The notes: generated from the sequence alone by a model not told the origin. A stretch of DNA of 16,050 nucleotides from Pseudobutyrivibrio sp. (GCA_017557715.1 JAFYYE010000114.1:1-16050); one strand, 5' to 3'. Positions 1 through 7,962 are shown, numbered from the stretch's first letter. Program-made: numbers and translations.

Positions 1-854
1 AATGCAGACAAATGCACTACCGCCTCTGCTGCCAGCTCAGGGTCCTTTTTGCAAAGGAACTGGATTACATACAAATTGTTATATATAAAATGAGGCTGAA
101 TCTGAGTCCAAAGCATCAGGTTTCTAAATTCCTCATTGATACGTTCTTTTTCCAAAAGCTCGTCTGCCTGAGCCAACATTCGCTTATTTTTCTCAACCTC
201 ATAGCCTGCATACATCATCAATAGCGCAATTGTAAGAGCTATATTGATAAAAGAAGATGTATCCTTTGAAAAAGCCATAACAAATGCGCCTGTAATAGGA
301 AATACCAAATAAATAACCAGCCCCAATAGCTGAAGTTTACTGAAATATTTCCTGTAAAATACAACGATAACGGCAATAATCACAAAGCAAATGAATACAG
401 GAATCATTGCCAGATTGTAATAAGGGCCTCGATGATAATAATTCTTAATATCAAAGTAATACAGATGCTTTGTCCAAATATTTGCAATAAGTACTACAAG
501 AGAAACGCTCATAATAATGGCGCCAGCAAAGGCAAAGCCTATAGAGAACTTTCCTCCGTTAACCTCAATGATTGTACGCAAATATCTGATGAAATAAATC
601 TCAAGTGTATAAATCAAAAAGTACAGCCAGAAATTAGCTATCCCAACAATGTATAGTCCCAGCTTGCCCGGCTCACCATTGTATGTAATTGCAAAAACGT
701 CGCATACAAGTATTAATGCATTAATAAGTAGCATTAATCCCAGCTGCTTATTTTCACGATGCTCTACAATCTTTCCCCTATCAATCAATATAGCAGCAAT
801 CAGGCAAAACACCGCGCCCCATAATTCAAGTGCGCTTATACCTATCTGTCCCAT
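1..854 (-). CDS. LytS/YehU-type sensor histidine kinase, C-terminal part cut off by the window edge
   Basis: Minus-strand frame open from an ATG at 854 to the window edge (284 codons visible). The start is preceded by GGAGG at 859-863, only 4 bases away, so a little close but clear. About seven hydrophobic segments are visible, near residues 5-24, 38-57, 65-89, 103-126, 146-167, 174-195 and 202-218. A charged helix follows (residues 219-245), then an H-box of the His_kinase (LytS/YehU) family, TQIQPHFIYNNL, with the likely phospho-acceptor His255. The dimerisation/ATPase part (N and G boxes) would lie beyond position 1. Such kinases usually act with a LytTR-type response regulator; none is visible, but it could follow directly. 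The gene starts 25 bases after the stop of the Arg/Asp-repeat protein and probably shares its transcript. The signal sensed by the membrane domain cannot be read from the sequence. Confidence in the family is high because of the H-box and membrane layout. Confidence 0.88.
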   Translation of the reverse strand, partial: MGQIGISALELWGAVFCLIAAILIDRGKIVEHRENKQLGLMLLINALILVCDVFAITYNGEPGKLGLYIVGIANFWLYFLIYTLEIYFIRYLRTIIEVNGGKFSIGFAFAGAIIMSVSLVVLIANIWTKHLYYFDIKNYYHRGPYYNLAMIPVFICFVIIAVIVVFYRKYFSKLQLLGLVIYLVFPITGAFVMAFSKDTSSFINIALTIALLMMYAGYEVEKNKRMLAQADELLEKERINEEFRNLMLWTQIQPHFIYNNLYVIQFLCKKDPELAAEAVVHLSA

Positions 855-879
855 AGGACCTCCATTTCAAAACCCCGTC

Positions 880-1575
880 TTAAGACATTAAGGAAATAAT
901 AAAGAAGCACATTAATGCTAAAAGGACAACTATACCAATAGTATTTGCAATGATGAAGGTGCTTATAGAAGCCTCTTTCTTTAAAACATCACCAATTGTC
1001 TTGGAACCAAATCTTTCTGCCAAAGTCTCTCTAACACTATCTGTCATCGAATCAATCTGCTCTTTTAATGGCTCATTATAATCCAGATTGCTCTGGAGAG
1101 TCTTAAGCTTCTCCTCGATAGAAGTACATTTTGACTCGATAGGAAGATTCATTTCCTCAAAATCTTCTCTGGCAGCTTCCTGATATTTCTTGAAGCTGTC
1201 GTCAATCTTTACCCCAATAGCTTCTAGAGAATTGCTAATATTGGTTAACAATTCGTAGTTTGCCGCCTCAGAAGCCTTCATGCTTCTACGAAGATCGCTA
1301 TTTTCAGCTTTTCTTTCTTCAAGAGCTCGCTTAAGACCAGAAATCTCACTGCGGAGTCTGTCAATCTCGTCCCAGATTTCCTCATCGGTCAATGCGCCCT
1401 TAGGCTGTCTTTCCCTCTCACGGTCTCTTTCTCTTTCATAGTCTCTGTCACGGTCTCGCTCCCTATCCCTGTCATAATCCCTGTCTCTATCACGATCTCT
1501 ATCTCTGTCGTAGTCTCTGTCACGGTCCCTATCTCTGTCTCTATCGTAATCTCTGTCACGCTCATCCTTGTACAT
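880..1575 (-). CDS. Tail-anchored coiled-coil protein with Arg/Asp 12-residue-repeat N-terminus, unknown function
   Basis: A 231-residue protein that I do not recognise. Residues 6-56 are almost only alternating Arg with Asp/Glu, broken by Tyr at residues 10, 22, 34 and 46, an exact 12-residue period. Residues 64-130 read as a charged coiled coil, followed by more helical charged sequence to about 200. Residues 205-229 form one hydrophobic helix with almost nothing after it, so the protein is probably tail-anchored with its bulk in the cytoplasm. There is no signal peptide. The start ATG at 1575 has a strong GGGAGGG six bases upstream. It lies 25 bases before the histidine kinase gene, so the two are probably co-transcribed and may work together, for example as a membrane scaffold near the kinase. 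Mixed-charge Arg/Asp tracts are known from eukaryotic RNA-associated proteins, where they drive self-association; similarity here is compositional only. Overlapping frames across the repeat are also open because of the codon bias and are not separate genes. Confidence 0.85.
   Translation of the reverse strand: MYKDERDRDYDRDRDRDRDRDYDRDRDRDRDRDYDRDRERDRDRDYERERDRERERQPKGALTDEEIWDEIDRLRSEISGLKRALEERKAENSDLRRSMKASEAANYELLTNISNSLEAIGVKIDDSFKKYQEAAREDFEEMNLPIESKCTSIEEKLKTLQSNLDYNEPLKEQIDSMTDSVRETLAERFGSKTIGDVLKKEASISTFIIANTIGIVVLLALMCFFIISLMS
1408..1560 (-). repeat. 36-bp period imperfect tandem repeat inside the Arg/Asp-repeat gene
   Basis: The DNA coding residues 6-56 repeats with a 36-base period. 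Tyr codons fall at 1546-1548, 1510-1512, 1474-1476 and 1438-1440. Units differ by synonymous changes (GAT/GAC, CGT/AGA) and drift to Glu codons at the end far from the start codon, so the array looks old rather than freshly expanded. All units keep the reading frame. It is a coding repeat, not a CRISPR array. Confidence 0.85.
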
Positions 1576-1630
1576 AATGCGCCCTCCCCAATTTCAATTG
1601 CATACATTATATATATGATTATCCTTTTTA

Positions 1631-1636
1631 ATTCTA
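1631..1636 (-). promoter_or_regulatory. Possible extended -10 promoter for the Arg/Asp-repeat gene and kinase
   Basis: On the minus strand TGATAGAAT gives an extended -10 box (TGn plus TAGAAT) about 55 bases before the start codon at 1575. There is no good -35 hexamer at 17 bases. A weak TGGAAA-N5-TAGAAC-N11 arrangement precedes it, loosely like the layout before the pilin genes but too degenerate to claim. An alternative TATAAT lies at 1606-1611. Confidence 0.4.
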
Positions 1637-1720
1637 TCACCGAAGTTGTTCTAAATTATTTCCATATTGTGAATTATGCCCACTATTTAATGAAAAGTTT
1701 GTGAAAAGAAAGAAAAACAC

Positions 1721-1750
1721 AAAGAAAAAGGACCCGAATCACGAGTCCTT
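1721..1750 (-). terminator. Intrinsic terminator after the 742-residue pilin-like gene
   Basis: Minus strand: a 9-bp stem (AAGGACTCG pairing with CGGGTCCTT, one T-G wobble) around a 5-base loop, followed by a T-rich run. It begins 22 bases after the stop codon at 1773. Confidence 0.8.
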
Positions 1751-1772
1751 CCTCTTGGTTGTTTTTTATGTT

Positions 1773-4001
1773 TTACATATAACTACTAGCGTCTCTTGTT
1801 CTTGCTCTAGCAATCATAAGTACGAGAGTTGTAGATGTAAGGGCGATTCCTAAGATTGTGAATAAAAGAATACCTTTTCCACCTGTGCTAGGAAGCATTA
1901 ATCCCTTAAAGTTCAAAACTCTAAGAGTCATAACACCTGATTCTATAAGATTCTTTGTCTCATCATCATACTCATCATAGAATCCTGTTAAGCTTCCGTT
2001 AAATTCAAGCTGTGCTGTGTCATTATCAATTCTGTTAATTGTAAACAGAATATCCTCTGCCAATGCGTTATATCCGCTAGGTGCCTTTGTCTCTACTAAT
2101 ACGTAATTTCCTTCATCAAGACCTGAAACAATAACACCCTGCTCAGTAGCCACTGATGTAATCTTTCCACCAAACTGTGTGTTTTCATCAATGTAACCTG
2201 CAGTATATTTAATAAATACTCTTGCTACAGTATCACCTGCCAAATACTCTGCTCCACTGGTTGTCACACCAGCTTCAGACATATGCTGCTCGTATGTGTA
2301 ATAAATACTTTCATCAAGATTTTCTTCGATATCATTAAGAATCTCTTCATAGGTTACAGATAAAGTATCTGCTGCACTGCCCTTCATATCTGCTGCCCAT
2401 ACAAACTCATCAGAGCCATCCTTGTCGTTAATATAAGTATTTAATTCCTTGTAAAGATTAAACTGTGCACCTGCGATAGTTGCATCTGTGTCACCATCAA
2501 CCTTTATTACCTGAAGACCATATGTATAACCTCTTACTGTGTCGCTGACACCAGATGTACCTTCATAAACGATAGTCGCCTTGTTATAATTTTCTTCTGA
2601 ATTCACCTTAATCTGATCAGTTACTATAGCCTTGTAAGATACTGTAACTATAGCATTATCATAGCTTCGTCCAGAAGTATCGTCTTTTATCATCTGCTTC
2701 AAAACGCCCACGTTAATGTTGAGCTTGATGTAGGTGCACTCTACTCCGTCTGCATTTTCTCTTGTAGTAATCTCATCGATTGTATATACAGGAGCAGAAC
2801 GCTTGATTGCATAGTATGTTTCGCCACTAGTATATCCGCCAAGCTTATTAAGAGTCGTTGTTGAGGATGTATAATCAGCAACGTTTGAATCTGTAAGACG
2901 GAAGTAATCTACATCTTCGATTAATCCAGTTTTATCATAAGTACTATCAGCTATTTCATAATATTCAAATGATTCTGTAGGAAATGGCTCTCTAACTGTT
3001 CCCTCAAGGGAACCGGTAGATGTAAAGGCAATATCCTTATTGTCTTCAATGCCATCATTATTTAAGTCATACAAGGTAAATGCAGGAGACATATAGTCCT
3101 CGATATACATTGAATATGTTTTATCCATTGCTCTGGTGTATGTTACTCGATCAGCATATAAAGTAGGAAGTGTGATGTTAATATCAAAATCTACTACCTC
3201 ACTCATTCTTACTGCGTCTGCCTGCTGTCCATTGATTTTCTTATCAATTGTTGCCTCAGCCGACTTAAGCTCTGCAAAATAAACTGAATCAACGTAATAA
3301 TTTCCTTCTGGTCCATTAACCTTTGGTGTTAAATCCTTTACTACAGGATTAAATCTCTTAGAATCAGCTGTAACCATGATGCCATAGATACCAAGCTCAA
3401 GATTTGTAAAGGTTACATTTAATTCTGTAGCATCATTATCCACATGAATGCTGTCTGTATAAGGCGCAAGTTTACCAAGATATATTGTCTCGCCATTTTC
3501 CTCTGACGAAGAGGATCCATACTCTACTACATTTAATGGACCTGATGAACTTCTGTTGTAAAGCAAATACTTGTAGAACTCTGTCCATGTAGCTTCACTT
3601 GCTGATGAAAGATTAAGAGGTGTAGCGTATGCGGTCTTAATCACACCATCAGTTGAATAATTATCATAAGCCTTCAGCCAGTTATCAACTTCTGTCACCC
3701 ATCTAGGCTCTAAATATTTCTTTGTTACTGTATCGTAGCTTACTGATGCAAGCTTGTAGATTGTTACTGTCTCACCAGGAGCTGTCAGCTTTACAGTAAG
3801 ATTTGTTGTAGCATTTGCACTATCAACCTTAACTGATGTAGCTGCACCCTCGCCAGCAACACTTCCTCTGTTATTCAAAGGCTCTGTGGCAAATTCTGTA
3901 GCAAATACAACTGATGTAAATGGCAAATAGCCCATAGTAAGAACCAGGGCTGCTAAAAAACTAAATATTCTATTTATTACTCTCATTTTAGTTTTTTTCA
4001 T
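1773..4001 (-). CDS. LPSTG-anchored pilin-like surface protein with isopeptide (SpaA/Cna_B-type) domains
   Basis: A 742-residue secreted wall protein. The chosen start is ATG 4001, with AGAGGTGA five bases upstream. The in-frame GTG 45 bases further out overlaps the -10 box, so it is not used. Residues 1-34 are a signal peptide (basic start, hydrophobic core, VVFA end). Residues about 70-240 resemble an N-terminal pilin domain. A TPK at 225-227 sits where backbone pilins carry their YPK linkage motif. Residues about 242-490 are a D2-like domain holding an EF-hand-like loop (residues 312-323). Residues 494-698 form a SpaA/Cna_B-type domain with candidate isopeptide residues Lys500, Glu637 (ETKAPSGY E-box) and Asn697. 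LPSTG at 703-707 is followed by a membrane helix and an Arg-containing tail, so sortase would join the Thr to the wall or to another subunit. It has its own promoter and terminator. The layout matches the C-terminal half of the neighbouring lectin-pilin protein. Pilus formation is inferred; it could be a single wall-bound adhesin. Confidence 0.92.
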   Translation of the reverse strand: MKKTKMRVINRIFSFLAALVLTMGYLPFTSVVFATEFATEPLNNRGSVAGEGAATSVKVDSANATTNLTVKLTAPGETVTIYKLASVSYDTVTKKYLEPRWVTEVDNWLKAYDNYSTDGVIKTAYATPLNLSSASEATWTEFYKYLLYNRSSSGPLNVVEYGSSSSEENGETIYLGKLAPYTDSIHVDNDATELNVTFTNLELGIYGIMVTADSKRFNPVVKDLTPKVNGPEGNYYVDSVYFAELKSAEATIDKKINGQQADAVRMSEVVDFDINITLPTLYADRVTYTRAMDKTYSMYIEDYMSPAFTLYDLNNDGIEDNKDIAFTSTGSLEGTVREPFPTESFEYYEIADSTYDKTGLIEDVDYFRLTDSNVADYTSSTTTLNKLGGYTSGETYYAIKRSAPVYTIDEITTRENADGVECTYIKLNINVGVLKQMIKDDTSGRSYDNAIVTVSYKAIVTDQIKVNSEENYNKATIVYEGTSGVSDTVRGYTYGLQVIKVDGDTDATIAGAQFNLYKELNTYINDKDGSDEFVWAADMKGSAADTLSVTYEEILNDIEENLDESIYYTYEQHMSEAGVTTSGAEYLAGDTVARVFIKYTAGYIDENTQFGGKITSVATEQGVIVSGLDEGNYVLVETKAPSGYNALAEDILFTINRIDNDTAQLEFNGSLTGFYDEYDDETKNLIESGVMTLRVLNFKGLMLPSTGGKGILLFTILGIALTSTTLVLMIARARTRDASSYM

Positions 4002-4046
4002 GAAGCTCACCTCTGAATCCGCTTGCGTTTCCTTTATGTTAATCAC

Positions 4047-4080
4047 ATTTTACGTCCTGCACTGTTACAAAGCCGTTACA
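4047..4080 (-). promoter_or_regulatory. WalR-like direct repeat plus -10 box before the 742-residue pilin-like gene
   Basis: Minus strand: TGTAAC at 4075-4080, five bases, TGTAAC at 4064-4069, eleven bases, then TAAAAT (4047-4052). The repeat is a full match to the TGTWAH-N5-TGTWAH pattern known for WalR (YycF). No recognisable -35 hexamer lies at 17 bases (GGCTTT), which fits an activator-dependent promoter. The same layout with the same spacings precedes the lectin-pilin gene. A further pair of TGTAAT half-sites with a 4-base gap lies upstream at 4089-4104 in the opposite orientation. Binding by WalR itself is inference. Confidence 0.6.
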
Positions 4081-4117
4081 TTTTTTATTGTAATTCTCTG
4101 TAATTTTTTATTTCCTC

Positions 4118-4149
4118 AAAAAAGGACCTAGGAGATATCTCCTAGGCCC
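4118..4149 (-). terminator. Strong intrinsic terminator after the lectin-pilin gene
   Basis: The perfect palindrome CCTAGGAGATATCTCCTAGG is extended by a G-T wobble and two G-C pairs, and is followed on the minus strand by TTTTTT. It begins 11 bases after the stop codon at 4161 and separates the two LPSTG genes into different transcripts. Confidence 0.9.
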
Positions 4150-4160
4150 TGTAATTATTT

Positions 4161-7100
4161 TTACTGCTGTGCCATTGCTCTTCTTCTGGTAATAATAAGT
4201 ATGATTACACCACCTGTAATTGCCACACCAATGATCACGAATAAGAGAATACCAATTCCACCTGTGCTAGGAAGAACAAGTCCCTGATAGTTGTAAATAT
4301 CAAGACTTATACAACCATTCTGATTAATAACTGCTGTCTCAACATTCGTTGGGTCATAGTTAGGTGAGATTTCTCTGAACCAAATCAATGACTGATCAAG
4401 AGTCTTCATCTCTTCTTCTAGTGAAGTCAATCTATTAATCTCAAAGTAAATGTCTTCTGCTAATTCATTGTAGCCTCTTGGTGCCTGAGTCTCTACTAAG
4501 ATGTAATTACCATCTGAAAGACCATGAGCTGTAATACCTGCTTCAGTACCTACTGATACCAATGTATCATATTCACCAGATGTACCCTGTGTAAATACTC
4601 CATTGTTCATTACAACCTTCTTGAAGTATCTGGTTACAGTATTACTGCTATTGCTATTCTGTGGATTCTGAACATTCTGAGCACCCTGTGCATTTCCGCC
4701 TTGTTCTTCATTTTCGCCTGGCTCTCCACTTCCGCCTTGCTCTTCTGGCTCTGATGCTGTACCAGTGTTATCACTTGTTGTATTTGAAGAACCCGAAACT
4801 GTATAAATATAGTAGTTAGTTGGATCAGCTTCAAATGCTGCAATCTGCTCGTCTGTAAAGTCGCCAATCATTTCCTTGAAGAGCTGGAACTGTGCACCTG
4901 CAAGGTAAGCTCTCTCACTTGCACTACCATCAATCTTTACGATGTTAAGTCCATAAGTATAACCATAGACTGTATCGTGCATCTCTGTCATCTTTGATCC
5001 AGTAGAATCCTTCTCATAGTAGATGTAAGCTGTATTGCTATTATCATGAGAATTGATTGTTGCATCTTCATCAAGAATAGCATAGTACTCAATTTTGAAG
5101 CCTGAAACATTTCTACGCTCCTGAGTCTTTAAATCATTCTTCCATGCTCTAATAGCTGGCTCATCGAAGTCAATTCTTATAGTAGTTGAGCCATCGTTGT
5201 TAGCTACCACTTCAAACTCGTTATAAATTGGTACATTACTACGTCTTGTATAATACTTACCTACCAAATCAGTATTTTTAGTATAGGTAGCTACGTTCTC
5301 AGCTGTAAGTTTATTACTCTCTGAACCAGAATCTGTAAACTTATATGGACTACTCTTAGGAATAGCATTTCTATCAATAAGATCTGTCAATGTATTGTTA
5401 GGATCTTCTTCTGTAGCATATGTATAGTAGAATTTAACTGTGTACTCATCTGAGCCCTCTACTTCATAGAAGGTATATCCATTTGCCATATCATCCTGGA
5501 AGTACAACTGATATCCACTATCATTAGCACTTGTTACTCTATCCTTATACTCTGGAAGCTGGAAGTCTACAGTAAACTTAACAGGATGTTCATAATCATT
5601 AATAGTAAGAATATCTTCTTTCTCTCCATTAATGTACTTATCAATAGTAGGCTCTACTTCCTTGATATAAACTGTAAAGAGTTCCTGTGTATAGAATTCG
5701 CCTGTAGGACCAGACTGCTGTGGATATACAGCTGCAACTGTTACTGCATATCCAGAATCTCCATTGTATGCAAGAATCGCATATATACCATACTCAATGT
5801 CATTAAATCTATATGCATACTTGTATGCACCTGGTGCAGTACTATCAATTTGAATATTGGTTCCATCCGAATAGATAGCTTCCTTTGATACATAGCCAGC
5901 AGGTTCAGCCACAATATCTGTCAAATTACCCTGTACTATTACGCTATCAGCACCTGATTTGAGCATATCCTTATAGAAGGATTGGATAGTACTTGAAGAA
6001 GCCTTTCCATTTGAAAGCTCATAAGGTGTTTTCACTGAAGTTCTATAGTTAGGATTAGCATCAATCCAAGCCTGTACTTCGTCTACCCATTTCATCTTAC
6101 CTAATGTATCTGTTTTTGTATCCCATGGCATCTCAGCAATCTTATACATTGTAAGAGTATCTGTCTCTGTTGCAAGAACAACATCAAGATCTGCTACTGC
6201 TGTATTCTGCGTTACCTTTCTCTGATAAGCAACTGAATCAGCATTTGACTTGTTATTTAATTTATCTACATCAAACTCAGCATCTGGATCATAAATCTTA
6301 AATGGAGCTACTGCCTTTGCTGTTACAGTGTTAGTTGCAAGCTTTGTATTTGTAACTGCAAGGGTTACTTCTGCATAATAGTAACCAATATCTGTTGGGG
6401 CTGTTGTTCCAAGAGCAGTTCCGCCTGATGTCTGATTCTGAGTAGTAGCCTTATAGTACTTAATTTCACTCAGCACATAATTTCCACTACTTGCAAAGTT
6501 TACACTGCTTTCACCATCTACGGATGCTAAATTATATTTTGAACCGTCATACGCCTTATCGTCGGCTTTGATTACTACGTCAATTGTTGCACCAAGTGTT
6601 GTGTGACCTGTTGCAAAATATGAACACTTAGGATCTGATGCAGTACAGTACATATGAATAGTATCAGAACCATCTGCTGCATATAAATTCCAAATATGGC
6701 TCAAAGGCTGTGTTGTTGTCTTAAACTCGAAGTTTGTCTTTTGAACAAGTGCAGTCTTTGATAAGCCCTTTACATAATCGCCGTATTCTACGAAGAAACC
6801 TGTTGCTGTGTAGTTTGTAACACTACTACTTCCATATCTAGCCCAGTTAGTATCAACGATATCATTCCAAGAATAACCACTCTCTACATAATATGGAGAG
6901 CTTGTGCCAATCTTACCGTTTCTATTACCCGTATTCCAACCAGAACCAATCTTCAGTGTTGTCATTGCAAACTCACCGTTTGAGTTGTTAGGCTCACCTG
7001 AGTTCCAGTTGTTATAGTATCCATAGCCATCAGCTGTCTGCAAAACAGAGTTCGAAGCAGCTGTATATGTATGAAGGAATTTTCCACCACCTTCATTTAC

Positions 7101-7904
7101 ATCTGGACCACTTGCCCAGTACCAGTAACCTATACCCTGATCAGAGATTGAAGATGGTCTTGTAAATGTCTTATAGTAAGGAATACCATTCTTTGAATCC
7201 TGAGCTCCATGGTTCATCTTAGTACCACCAAGCCAACCGATTTCGTTAGAAGCCTTATAGATGAAAGCATCTTCCTTAACATCTGTTACAGTTGCTAAGT
7301 AGCCCTGAAGACCTTCGTACTGCATATTAAGAGCTGTATAATAAGCCCATTCCCATGTACCATATGACCAAGACTTTCCAGTTGGATCACTAACTGCTGT
7401 ACCAGAAGATTTATCAAACTTGATAAACTGATAGTAATGCTCAGAATCCTCTGAATAGAAAGTCATGTACTTAACTATATCTTTACCTATAGAAAAGTTA
7501 ATTTTCTGGGAAGAGTTTTGGCAATTAACAAATTGAATCTTACGAATATATTTAGCTATCTCAACCAGATTCTTACCTTCTGGAATATTGATGATATATG
7601 TACCAGGAGTACTCAGACTAGTCTCATAAGTAAAGCCGGTCATACTTGGCAGCTCACAATATTCGTTGTTCTCTCTTACAGAGGTAAAGTTAACTACAAT
7701 ACTCTTGTAAAGATTTGCGCCTGTACCAACGCAATTGTAATAGGTCATTGTTCCGTTAGCTGCATTGAAAGCAGGCTGACCAACAGTGATTGAATCCTCA
7801 ACCGCTTGTACAGGAGCTGCAGCTGGCACCCAAATAAGGGCTGTCATAGCCAGCACCATGATTATTGATAATAATCTGTTTTTGAATGTCTTTCTCTTTG
7901 CCAT
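4161..7904 (-). CDS. LPSTG-anchored C-type-lectin/pilin fusion adhesin
   Basis: A 1247-residue wall-anchored protein. Start ATG 7904 has GGAGGG seven bases upstream; the ATGs further out overlap that site. Signal peptide 1-34 ends in PVQA. Residues about 38-130 form an unassigned domain. Residues about 151-374 are a C-type-lectin-like domain, with GYLATVTD, WLGG, an EPN motif (304-306), WND (346-348) and closing GFFVEYG. In animal lectins EPN goes with calcium-dependent mannose-type binding. Residues about 440-537 resemble a YDG/MBG-type domain (KADDKAYDGS). Residues 581-739 and 746-979 parallel the two pilin domains of the neighbouring 742-residue protein, with YPQ (727-729) where pilins have YPK. 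Residues 983-1204 are SpaA/Cna_B-like, with Lys990, Glu1138 (ETQAPRGY) and Asn1205 as candidate isopeptide residues, split by a Gln/Gly/Glu/Asn-rich insert (1037-1090). LPSTG 1211-1215, a membrane helix and TRRR follow. It looks like a tip or ancillary adhesin that would display the lectin away from the wall. The ligand is unknown. Confidence 0.92.
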   Translation of the reverse strand: MAKRKTFKNRLLSIIMVLAMTALIWVPAAAPVQAVEDSITVGQPAFNAANGTMTYYNCVGTGANLYKSIVVNFTSVRENNEYCELPSMTGFTYETSLSTPGTYIINIPEGKNLVEIAKYIRKIQFVNCQNSSQKINFSIGKDIVKYMTFYSEDSEHYYQFIKFDKSSGTAVSDPTGKSWSYGTWEWAYYTALNMQYEGLQGYLATVTDVKEDAFIYKASNEIGWLGGTKMNHGAQDSKNGIPYYKTFTRPSSISDQGIGYWYWASGPDVNEGGGKFLHTYTAASNSVLQTADGYGYYNNWNSGEPNNSNGEFAMTTLKIGSGWNTGNRNGKIGTSSPYYVESGYSWNDIVDTNWARYGSSSVTNYTATGFFVEYGDYVKGLSKTALVQKTNFEFKTTTQPLSHIWNLYAADGSDTIHMYCTASDPKCSYFATGHTTLGATIDVVIKADDKAYDGSKYNLASVDGESSVNFASSGNYVLSEIKYYKATTQNQTSGGTALGTTAPTDIGYYYAEVTLAVTNTKLATNTVTAKAVAPFKIYDPDAEFDVDKLNNKSNADSVAYQRKVTQNTAVADLDVVLATETDTLTMYKIAEMPWDTKTDTLGKMKWVDEVQAWIDANPNYRTSVKTPYELSNGKASSSTIQSFYKDMLKSGADSVIVQGNLTDIVAEPAGYVSKEAIYSDGTNIQIDSTAPGAYKYAYRFNDIEYGIYAILAYNGDSGYAVTVAAVYPQQSGPTGEFYTQELFTVYIKEVEPTIDKYINGEKEDILTINDYEHPVKFTVDFQLPEYKDRVTSANDSGYQLYFQDDMANGYTFYEVEGSDEYTVKFYYTYATEEDPNNTLTDLIDRNAIPKSSPYKFTDSGSESNKLTAENVATYTKNTDLVGKYYTRRSNVPIYNEFEVVANNDGSTTIRIDFDEPAIRAWKNDLKTQERRNVSGFKIEYYAILDEDATINSHDNSNTAYIYYEKDSTGSKMTEMHDTVYGYTYGLNIVKIDGSASERAYLAGAQFQLFKEMIGDFTDEQIAAFEADPTNYYIYTVSGSSNTTSDNTGTASEPEEQGGSGEPGENEEQGGNAQGAQNVQNPQNSNSSNTVTRYFKKVVMNNGVFTQGTSGEYDTLVSVGTEAGITAHGLSDGNYILVETQAPRGYNELAEDIYFEINRLTSLEEEMKTLDQSLIWFREISPNYDPTNVETAVINQNGCISLDIYNYQGLVLPSTGGIGILLFVIIGVAITGGVIILIITRRRAMAQQ

Positions 7905-7962
7905 AAGAAATCCCTCCATCACTTTTCTAAAGCCAATTAAACACTTTTAATGATGTACTGAC

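Noticed and set aside
1396..1569. Short regularly spaced repeats of 36 bases that might suggest a CRISPR array
   Set aside because: The repeats are contiguous with no unique spacers, keep one reading frame, and encode the Arg/Asp tract of a gene with a good start and ribosome site.
1389..1640. 83-codon frame on the minus strand overlapping the Arg/Asp-repeat gene
   Set aside because: It is open only because the repeated Arg/Asp codons avoid stops in the shifted frame. It starts in the promoter region without a ribosome site.
4064..4080. TGTAAC read as an ECF sigma factor -35 box (SigX/SigM type)
   Set aside because: No CGTA or CGWC -10 element lies 16-17 bases downstream of either TGTAAC, while a TAAAAT box at a fixed distance and the doubled half-site fit a regulator site better.
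4634..4867. 77-codon minus-strand frame within the lectin-pilin gene
   Set aside because: It is a shifted frame over the low-complexity insert, with no ribosome site; the main frame is intact.
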